Under the pieces are notes generated by a model. That model was not told where the DNA came from and did not search any database. It was given only the letters and a program-made list of their open reading frames with translations. From a virus: a DNA stretch of 64,000 nucleotides. The DNA lies in IMG/VR virus record IMGVR_UViG_3300030061_002429, positions 37,689 to 101,688 of that record. The stretch is one strand, 5' to 3'. Both the position numbers and the translations under genes were made by a program. This document shows positions 9,401 through 21,400 of this stretch, in pieces. The number at the start of each line of letters is the position of its first letter. Position 1 is the first letter of the stretch.

Positions 9401-12400
9401 GACCTCTTAACAATCAATCACCAGATTTACTTTCATGGGGAACGTATTGCTTCCCAAAGATTGGTCGAGTGTACCTTGCAAGCGGCGCAAGTGCTCTTTA
9501 CTATGCAAAAACTGGTTCGGGCTTTGCATTTGAAAATTCGGCCACTGCAATCAGTGAGCGTCGATTTTTGCTTTCTGATGGAACGGCTGTTGAAAGTTTC
9601 TATGTATGGTGCAAAGCAAACGGGGTAATAACACAATCAGGTGCTACAGTTACAGAAGAAGTTTCTGATTACTTTTACAATGATGATAACTTCAATGATG
9701 ATTCACTTACACAAGATGGTAGTACGGTCAATGACCGTTTATTCCAGTCAATGGACGGAGTAACGCATGATTATCAGTTGGGTTCACAATACTCAAGCAC
9801 TCGTGCGATGGTTGAGATACCGTTTTTCCCTCAACAATTCTTTGACCATGAGAATGAAAACGTGTTCCCCGGACCTGACAACAGTATGAAAATTCATATT
9901 GATGCCACATACACAGCCCATACTTGGAATCCTACACCCGTTGGACGACGTGCTGATGATGTTCAAGTAGCCGACCGTACAGCGTCATCGGCTTATTCAT
10001 ACAATATCAACAATCAAGACTACGTTTCGTCTACAACAATTACAAAAGTAGAATACGACTCAAGTGGTAAATTCTACAAAATTTATGTGTCGCATCCATC
10101 GCTTTTCCCACCTGTCGATACATCAGTGTTTGAATACACCAACATGAAGAAACTACCTCGTTATCGACGTGCATTCTTAGCAAATGGTATGTGGTGTGTG
10201 TATCGTAACGACCCCAGTAGTGACGGTTATCTTCGTGTTGATGAGCATGAAAGTGCAACGAGTGGTGTCATATCAGGTTCGTACGCCAAAGGTTTCTTTG
10301 AAGGTGCAGTGCCACAAACTGCTCTCTTTATTGCACAAGGTTACCGCAGTGAAAATTTACTACCAATAGCATCCGATAATGAAACGCCTTCTTCTGATTA
10401 CGAAGCACGCTCACCGTACTACTACGACAACGCCAACGTCAAAACACAAGGCGGTAATCTTGACTATGGTCTTCGACAGTACGTGAGTGCAATCGAAATT
10501 AAAGCAGGTCCACTTGTCAATCCGCACGCCCCACGAGTTCAATCAGGTGTAGCACAATCTACAATTTTGTCTGTAAAAGGAACAAGTGGAAAATACGTAT
10601 TTAACTTAGAAGATGCCAGTTCGTTTCCTGTTCTTACTGAATATACAAAAGACGTTACAAATTTACTTGCTATTGACGAAGGCGACCTAATGTATATTGC
10701 AGAAGTGCGACTTGCTGATGGTACAACACATGAAATGGTTTATTTTGGAAAACTACTTGAAGATAAGTCTGAAAACACAATCATATGCAAATCGGCAAAT
10801 ACTTCTTTGACGGGTCTTGAAAACGCTACGTTGTCAATAAAAAGAGTTGGTAGAGCCTTACATTCAGCCGCAAGTGTATCAACTGCAACTGATAATGAAA
10901 GAAAGGCATTGACATTTCTCCCTGACACATCCGAACAGTGGACGGTCGCAGTTGCGGCAACCAGTGGTACTACTACTACGATTGAAATCACAACCACTGC
11001 ATCAGATAGACTTGCATCATCGAATACAATAGGATTGAATATACGCAAAGATGACGAGTTGTATATTGACGATGTATCGCATAATGACGTTGATTATCTT
11101 GGAAAAGTGTCTTCTATTGTATCAAACGTTGTAGGAGGTACAACAAACACAGTCATCACGCTTACTACAAACAATGCTTGTGATGTGGCAGTTGGTGACA
11201 AGATTCGAGTTTCAATTCAAAGCGTTGTAGCCGAAGACCAAGACGGTATTTTGAACGCAACGTGGCTAAATCCATACGCTACAGGTGGAATGCGTAACGG
11301 TGACACCGTATGGATGAACATGACCATGAACAACCCACACGCTGTAGAAGGGCTGTTCTGTAAGAGTCGTGGTGTATACAATGAGCATCTCGTATGGAAA
11401 GGTTTCAACGGTGGACGTGGTTCACTTACCAGTCGCCCTCGTGACTCAATCCCTCTTGAGAATTTTTTGATTGGTGATACGTGTTTAGAAACGGCGCAAA
11501 ACTTGGCTCAACACATTAACAAAACAATTGAAATCAATTATGAATCAATGCTTGGTAGTACATACACAGATATTCCAAGAGTAGCATACGTAGACCCATA
11601 TCTTGCTACAGAAGGACATGCTCGTGTATTGCTCTACGATGTAGCCCATGACCGTGAATTTATCGCATTCCATGACCTACACATGCAAGTTCAATCGAGT
11701 GCGGCTACACCGAATATTGGGTTTGGTCGTGACATTGTACATGCAGGTGGCGTTTTAAAACTCGACCGTTTCTTGGTATCTCACAATGGTGGCGCACCGC
11801 ATTACTTTACAACACAAATTGACGTAGCCAATGGATTCCCAAGTGAAAACAAATACTTGCGTAGTACGCAACAATCGAAGTTCATTGAATCAGCCTATGC
11901 ACACGATATAGCAAACAGTAGTGAGAATTTCTTGATACAAGACCCAACTACAAGAGGTAATAACATACAACTCAAAGGTAAAGGTCACGGTCACTTTGTA
12001 CATTCAGGACTAATGTATGGCTTCAATAGTAACATCTACGCTGTGAGTGACAATGCGTTACCTCGTGTTGAACCTGCTGTAGCATCAGTCTATTGGGCAA
12101 ATGAGAAACATAAAAATTCGAGGATAACAAGTCGAGATGCCTTTGTCAAAGCGGTGAAAAATCACCGATTGTCAAAAAATCCATCTACATTTAGTTTCCG
12201 TGACGCAAGTACGTTGTTCGATACACCTGATGGAACACGATGTATTTCAGCATTCTTGAGTTTGAAAGGCATACGCTCCTCTACTCTCGACTTATCGGGT
12301 CATGAAGAAGACCGTTTGGAACATCTACCACACTGGACAGAAATGGATTTTGTGCGACGTATGGTGATTGATTGTGGTGAAGTTGGTGTCAAAGAGGGTG

Positions 12401-15400
12401 TGACGGATATTGAAGCGGCTACTCGTGAAATTGTGCGTTTAATCAATCAAGGCAGTGCAAAGAATGGTCGAACTCACGCACGTCGTCCATCTCAACAATA
12501 CCCCGGTGAAAGTGAAAACCTTGACCTTACACGTATTGGTGTACGACAAGACGTGACTTCCGAAGCAAAAGACCCCAGTAGCGCACACATCAATGCTGAT
12601 TTCGCCGCTACGGGTTCAACCTATGACCCTGCACCGTGGTGGTTTGTAGAAGAAGCATTTGATACTCACGACCGTGGTAGCCACATGGGGTATGTACGTG
12701 CTCACATTGGACGTGTTGTTGAAGACATGAATGGTAATGAGGGCTTCTCAATTGTCATTCACTCCACCGTACCCGGTGCATCAGGTCGTAACTTCTGTGT
12801 ATGGCTTGACAACAGTAAGGGTCAATCGAACTACAAGCCGCAATTCCTTATTGGACACGGTGGGCGATTCCGTAACTTTTGGTGTCAGCCTGATGAAACA
12901 CTGGGCGAGAACATGCATCCAGCCCCAATGCCTCTTAACAAGCATGGTCGCCCATTTGCTCCTGTTACAACACTGCGTGAGTATGTACTTCAAGAAGAAC
13001 CCGATGAGCCATTTACCAACAACCATGATGTCGGTAATCGCAAATCAAACAACTCATCAGAAAACCGCAATGTATCGGCACGTATTGGTGGTATCAATCA
13101 CAATACTGTATCGGATGAGTCGTTTGAAGTCCAAGGTCTTTCGACCAATCTTGTCGAAGGATTGCGAGCAGGTAAGCAAGCAGTTGGGCGTATCAACTTT
13201 GGTGGGCTTGTTGCATCAGGAGTACCCGGCTTTGCACCCGATGCAGGTACACATGGCTTTGGTCGAAGAGGTGATGAGCGATTCGATTACAAATACGGTG
13301 AAGCCATTAAGTTTGGTGACAGTGACCCAACTGCTATCGCTTCATACACAGGACATGTCAATCCAAGTGATGTCACAGAAGATGCAATCGGGGATTCACC
13401 ACTATACGGTTTCAGATTTACCGACCATAGAGGTCGTGGGTATGGTGTACGTTATGTCTACCGTAAATTCGGTCAAGCGTTTTCCGATGAAAATACTACA
13501 TTACCTTCGACCTTAGAAGATGAAGTTATCATTCACATCAATGATGACGATGTTTCAATGGGTGGGTTTACTCTTGGTGGTCATATGCTCGGTTGGGGTG
13601 ACCCAACAGGTCGCTTAGATGTATCAGGACTTCAACTCTCTAAATGGCGTGGTAACCAATGGAGAGGCATGTACGCACCAAATGCAGGTGTTGATGCCGA
13701 AGTAACATGGGACGGTACAGCAAACACACTCACTGTTGTGTTTGAAGCACCATTCAATACTGGTGCTTCTTCATCACCATTAGCAAATCACCCTGATTTA
13801 CTTGGCTATCTTGGTTATCCTCATACCAATGGTGTCATTCATCTCCATGACACATTTACGGGTACAACTGATAAAGGGGTTGTTGGAAACGCATTGTCTT
13901 ACGAATCACGTACAGTGGATGATATAACGGGTACACATATCTTTTACGGGGTACGTGGAGAATCCTTTGTATCATCTCACTACGTGAGTAGCGGAACTGT
14001 AACAGATGCAATAAGGACACAACCTCACGCTTCAGACAACACTATGCGTGTGTTACTATCATCACGCATTAACTGGACAACACTGGTCACCGACGAAGTG
14101 CTTGCGTACGCTACCAACGTGGCTATCAATCATCCTAATCCAAATCAAGAAGATGGAATAGCAGTTGATGTACGTCGATTGTATGCGTGTGACGGTCGTA
14201 CGCTCGGTGAATGGGGCGTAGCCGAAGATGCAATCATTGTACGCTCGCACAACCCACAGCGTGGTGCTACGCCAATTTCAAGCATGTTCTCTTCAAAACT
14301 GCATACCGACTATGCTATACAAGCGGCTCATCTTGAGTACGGAGAATATGAAACATTAGCAAAGGACGCTACTGGGATTTACGCATTCAGTTCATCATCC
14401 GATGCTGTGCATCAACCGATAAGTGATGCACTACTTGACAAGAATAGACAAATTGACGCAGGGTATCTTCCAAGAACAGTACTGCAAATTCGCACAAAAG
14501 GACGAGGGTATCACGCCAACACCCCTACGCCTATCCTTGTTGATTCGTTTAACGACCCTGTACCAGTCGATGCGTGGCGAAAGAATCTGAAAGGTATCAC
14601 ATTCACATCAACAAGTGGTGACCATATCTTACCTGCACTTAACAACGAAATGTTGTTGTTCAATCATTATCAACACTCCGCAAAATACTTTTACCATACA
14701 ACTACAGATAACGGTATTTCTCATGCGCTTATTCCAGCAGGGCAAGAAGGTGCTACAATTGACACTTTTGCTAAAGAGGCATCTTTTGGTGAGCAAAAAC
14801 GTTTCTACTTTACCGATGTACAATATGCCTTGCTTAATTCTATACAGGGTACAAACTCGCTCACTCGTGTTGAATGGGGAAGAGATGACTTTGCAAACCA
14901 AGATTGGGTAGACCATTTCACTGCAAATTTCAGCAATGAAGACCACATATTAATGCGGTTTGGTAATCAAAAGATAGGTGGTCGTCGCTCATACGGTGCT
15001 GTTGATGCTGAACCGCTTGTTTACTTCAAAGGCGCAAAAGACAGCAACGACCATTCCGTACCACTGTACTTTGGTGGTGGTTTTAGCGGCGTAGTGCTGG
15101 ACATTAACGACGGTACAGAAAACGATTATTCATCGTTCTATACACACCCGTATTCCAATGGACCAACAGGTACAGCAGGTATACAAAATGCCAACGAGAT
15201 TTCTACTTCATTTGCTATTGTAGACTGCAATGCGTTGCTTGCATTCTTCCCTGCTACACCATTACTAAATCAACACCGTGGGAGTTTAACGCACCCAGTA
15301 GCCAACCGTAACAATGTCCTTTCACCCGATTTAGCGGCTGGAGCACACACAAGACACACCGATACACCTGCACACGTTGTAGCAAGATACACGGCAGGTA

Positions 15401-18400
15401 TCGTACAGCAAAAACCATCACCGCTTGTGTTGCGTGTAGCGAATCCAAATGCACGATACAAAGACACAGATGTGGGTGAAACACACACGACGTACATTAT
15501 CTTTGGTCCCGGTCAAGCCTTCCCGTTTACGGAAATGACAACAGTCAATTCGGATGAACAACCTCACCCCGGTTATGTTGTCACAACTGGTAATACATGG
15601 AGCAAAGTACCTGCTAACAAGAATCTACCAAATGAAATCAAAAACTCCGACGATAAATACGGACCACCATCAAGTACGTATCAATCAGCACGTCAAGTAT
15701 TCCATTGGAACACAACATGGAATTGGTCACCAGCGCAAGGTATACCTAACATTGGCACAACCACTGGTGCTGGACTTATACAACGTCCTGAACATGGTTC
15801 GCACTATGGTGAGCATTTTACAGGACATGTTGCTGTTACGTTAAACAATCTTGAAGATTATCGAAAAGCACATCCGTACAAGTTTGTAGGTGCAATGTAT
15901 TACGGTATCGCTATGGGTGCTGATTTGTGCTTCCACATGGACGGTGGTTATCATCCCGGTGGTTCTTGGATGGACAACCAGTTATCATTTAATCCACCAC
16001 ATGTCATTAGTGATTACAAAATAAATCGAGGACATAATATTGTACACCCATCAGCATTCCGTGTATCGGGTAAACTTGCAAACAATTTTGTTACAGGTGT
16101 AAGTAATGAAAACATTGCTTTATTGTATGAAGATGAGTTCATTGTAGTTGATGCTACACGTTGTCAAAACGGTGAAGAGTTGGCAACCGTACTCGGACAA
16201 TCCATCAATGAGTTCCCCGGAAGCAGTGCTATCAAAGCGATGGGTGGTACATTTGCACCTTCAATGGGTAATGCTATGCGTCAAGACCGATATGGTTGGA
16301 TTGAAATGTCATTTGAATCTTATACTGTAGACGGTCCACCAGTTGCAATTACTTCTTCAAAAACAATTTTGATAGCAAGTATATCAGGAGCATCTCAAGC
16401 AACGCTTGAACAAATACCCGCATGTGGGTGGCTCCGTACACCTGATGGTGGTACAACAAATGTTGGTTCGGGTGACATACCTACGTTTGCTCCATATCAT
16501 AGTCGAGAAGTTGTTTATGATAGCGGTAGTAGTAGTTACAAAGTGCATTTCTTACTTGCCCCAAACCGTTCATCGAGTCTACCTTTAATGGAAAGTCTAC
16601 GCACATATGATGATGTAGAACAAGGAACTTACGCCGCAGGTTTATCACATCCCGATTATGCAGGTGGAAATCCTACTGCTGTTTATGTGTGGTCAAAGGC
16701 AGGTGTGCATCGTTTCAACAATGAAAATGACTCAACTCGTGACCACATGACACAGGTACACTTTAGCGGTATAGTCGATGCTATTGACCGTACACGCCCC
16801 GTAGGTGCAGTAGGATGGGCAGGGGAGCGTTATTCGTACCTTAACTCTCTTAAGGTAGGTTCGGAGCAGTATGGTGCAGGTTTAGGTGCATGGCATCCAA
16901 TGCTTGGATTTTCACCGTATGGACCGAGTAACAGTTGTATGACAGCGTTTGGTCATCTTGCACATAGTAACCCAATTCCTTTTTCTCCTGAAGGAATAAA
17001 CAGAATCAATAATCAAACTATAGTGAGTGATGCCATCATCAGTAACATATATTCATGGAAGTATGGACTTCCGTCTACTGATGATTATTATGCAACAGAT
17101 TACGCTTTTGAACAGGCTGATAACTCCATTTTAGGAAAACAACCAGTAACATATCGTGATAATAGTGATGACACATTCGCACTACCACGTAGCCTTCACA
17201 TGCCTCAAGGTGTGTACAGTCGAGCGTTTGTTGTTATATCGTACGAAAGCGAAATGGCACTTGTAGCGAAGCACGACAGGGACGGTATCAAAGCAACAGG
17301 TGACTGGCTTTCTGTATCATCGAAAGTCAATGTTGATAGCGTAATCCCTGCAACAGCCATCACGTTTGCAGGTACTACACGATGGGATGAGCGTATTCAC
17401 AATCCTGAACGATTTACAGCACCCGCTAATGCTGGACCCAACGTAGAAGCATTGGTGAGAAAGGACGGTTCTGACCCGTTTACAATGCCTCAAGCGGAGT
17501 ACCCAAGTGCATTCAATTTTGGAGCACCATTGGCAAATGATGAAGATTTATACAACGCTGAACCTTGTTTTAATGAAACGGGTGATTTGTTTTATGATAT
17601 AGACATTAGCCCCGGTGCTTTCCATTTAGAAACAAGTGCGGGTGTTGAACGTAATTTACAACTTAAATACATTACAGGCAGTACAGATGCATCAATTACT
17701 TCTCGTTACACTATAAGCGGTGCTCGTGACTTTTGGGGCGGTGATTTGAATGCATTCCGTCTTGCTGAACATTCACCAGCAAGGAATTTCTCAATTGAAA
17801 ACATTGTATGGAAACGTATGGACGGTGGCAACTTATCACTCCCTGCTGTCAATGCTCGTGGTCTTGGTGCAGTACCGTTTATCACTCGTGTATCGGGCGG
17901 TACAGCCTACACCACTGGTGAAAAATTGTTTGGTAATTGTCGGTTCTCATTTGAAACAACGAACTCGGCAATGTACCCAATCATACAGGCACAGGAGTTG
18001 AGTCATCCACAAATTGCGGCTCGACATCCCGATGAGTTACGTAACGTGCTTGAGATACCGAATGAAGAGTTGCAATTCTTAGCCATGTCTGTTGTGGACG
18101 ACACTGGTCAAGAACATTCAATCGAAGGTGGTTCGCCGTTTGGTACAATCATACGTTCATTCAAACAAATTTCAGACCGTACAGCCGAGGGGTTAGCACC
18201 ATCGGAAGCGGGAAGCGGTGTTGAGCCAAACTTGAAGATTCAACTACCTGATGCTGATGCTATTCCCGGTAACATCATCGTACGTAGTGGATTTGACCGT
18301 CTACAAGCCTATCAGAACGAAACAATGGGTACGGGCGGTATGCTACGTCCAAACATCGAAACGGGCATAGAGGGCATCTTTACAGACGCTACAGACGGTC

Positions 18401-21400
18401 CACGCTTAGGACCGACGTTTAGTGACCATGAATACGACCATATCAGTCAAAACTCCGTAGGCGAAGCCTTCCCCGATATGACACGAAAGGGTTGGAAGTC
18501 GGCAACCAACAATGCACCACTAAAGACATCGTACGAACTGCATGACCGAGCCTTGTTCTTCCACATTACCAAGAACGGTAACTCGCACACGCATCGCTAT
18601 CCTACAATCTACACACACGATAATGGTGTCATCAACAACGCTCTCACGGCACAGACGTATTCAGGCACTACTTTAACAGTGAATGCAACTATCAATACAA
18701 CATTGTATCGTGACGCATATGGTGATTCACAGAAAGACGATGGTGGTACACGTCGATTTTTACGCATATACGACGACGCAACTGGTGAAAGTGGTGTTGC
18801 CTCGTTCACTGGAATATCGACCAATACATTCACTGGTTGTGTAGGTGATTCAGCATTCGATGCTATTGTTGCTAAGAGCAGTATAACGTCATTCAGCGTC
18901 GTGCCTTCATACTACGTACCTGCTGGTAGTAACCGATTCTTTGCGGCACGTCGAATCCGTGACCATGCGGAAGTAAGCGGTAACAGCCCTGACATGGCAC
19001 ACTCGATGTATGTGACTGGACATGGTGGACCGAATGTATTGTGTTATGATGCATACAAAAAGACACGACTTACACCAATGGCAATTCCACGTATGGGTCA
19101 TCACTTCGTTAATGCTACGCAAGCCATGTTACCCGGACATTGGGCGCACCCTGCGTATCAAGGATTGTACTTTAAGCACCGAGCCGACCGTTCAGCAACG
19201 CAAAAGAATCTTGAGCAAGACCTCATTCAAAGCACTGCTCTCGATACCGATAGGTCGAACTTACCAGCAGATACCCAACGTAAGTTACCAGTCTATGACC
19301 CTATGATTACATTCGGCGCAATGACTGCTACACCAAGTGGTCCGAGTGATATTCACGGCGGTGGATTTACACTCATGTTTGAAACCAAAGTCAAGTACGA
19401 TGGCTATGGTGTGTTGGCTTCAAAAGGTCAAGCGGGTGTTGTAAACTCGAAAGGTGGTCATACTATTGTATTGGAAGCAGGTGCTACATATACCCTTAAG
19501 CATCACTTCCCTGACCCATCAGAAGTTGGTGCGTACCAAATCATCATTCAACCTAACGTACACAAGTCACAGTTTTACGGCTACCACGAAAACGGCAGTG
19601 CTACTGGACTACCTGATGGTTCGGTTAATGAATTAACTGGACAACAAGTAGCGTTAGTTATCGGTATACGTGAGCCTGATTCAGCCACAGGTGGACTTGG
19701 TTTGGTCTTAGCCGAAGCAACTATGGCCGATGTACGTGGTTGTGAAGTGTTCATCAATGAGGTTATGCTTGACCATGACCCTGATTATGGTGGACAACTG
19801 GCAAACATACCTCCGCTATTGCTGTACAATGCGTTAGGTGTACAAGGTACAGAAGCACCTGCATTTACACGACGAAGCCTACCGTATCACCCCGGTATGT
19901 TTGTCGATGCTACACCCGGCTTTACAACCAACATACCGTGGTGGTCAATCGTTCACAAAATAAGTCCTGAAGATTCATCAGCAGTAGGATTCCGTCATTT
20001 GACATGGCACAGAATTGATAATTACTACGAGTTCTTACGTGCTGGTGCTGGAAGCATTGCGTGTCAATTGACTCTTGCAGGTTATCCGTCCAACTATCCT
20101 GACTTCTATTCGACCGTATTAGAAAATGTTAGCCTCTCACCTGTTGCTGTGGTAAAGTCGGTGTCTTCAACGCTTATCACTGTCGATGATGCAAGAGGCT
20201 TTCCTAAAGTGCCATACTATGGTATGAAGTTGGAATACACTGATGCTGACGGTATTCGACGTACACATACATACACTGAACGCAGTGGTAATGATGCAAC
20301 ATACATGAACAAACCGTATAGATTCACCATTACTGCATCTTCAAATTTCACCAATAACCTTACTGTGGGAACAAAGATTCGCTTGACTCGTGCATATGAT
20401 TTCCGCCCTGCTGGAAAATTGATGAAGGAATCGAGGTCAAGTATTTTTACACGCATGTTACCTCAATTACTACAAGGTAGTCGTGATACAAACAGCCTTC
20501 ACATGGCTGATGCATATCTATGTTTATGGAATCCAAACCTTGGCCGACCGCACACATTTTATTCAGATGGAAGTCGTACATGGTTGAGTCCAACTGGTGA
20601 CAGGGCAGTTAATCGAAAACCACTGAACAGCCTACCTGAACACTATGAAACCATCCATTACCATGATGCAACATACTACAACAGTTTAGGTCCGTTTACT
20701 TTTACAATGAATACAACAAGACCGATTCAACCATTAGTTACACACGCACTAAGTGATAGGATAATCGTATCAACTGCGAGTAATGTCATAACAACGGCAC
20801 ATTCGCCACCATCATTACCAAATGATACGATTCAAATTGAAAATGAAATTTTTGTTGTTGTGAGCGATACAGGTGCTTTGCTAACTGTGAATCGTGACAT
20901 AACGCATCTTACAAATGGTAGTAAGATATACATTCATGGAGATGGGGATGCAGTAACAGCAGGTGGGTTGCATAGTGATTACACGGCTCAAGGTGGTACA
21001 GATGTCATGCTCAATCATTACTGGCCGTGTGGTAGTCGTGGTGGGCCGCTTACCAGTCGCCTTGATGGGTATGGGTATGTAAGCACTGCGTGGGATTATC
21101 CACAAGAGTATACATCAGACGGTCCTGTATGGGAAGACCAAGATGATACTGGTTCATACGTAGTAAGCAGTGGTATCACAAAAACATCGTATGATTCAAT
21201 CAGTAGCCCTACACGACCTCGACCCTTTGGTTACCGCTTCGGATTGCGACAACCCTACAATAAACCACAGTGGGCTATGTACGGTGCTCGTGCATATCGA
21301 GAAACGCCTATCTCTTCATCAAACACCATTGCGGGGTATCAGCATGGTCCTTTGGTGCAATTAGAAGAAAGAACTACTGGAAACAAGTGGGAATACGTTG

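Noticed and set aside
12731-13516. Second-frame 261-codon ORF inside the giant gene
   Set aside because: Lies fully within the well-supported giant frame, no ribosome site and low-complexity shadow composition; the same applies to other long shadows there.
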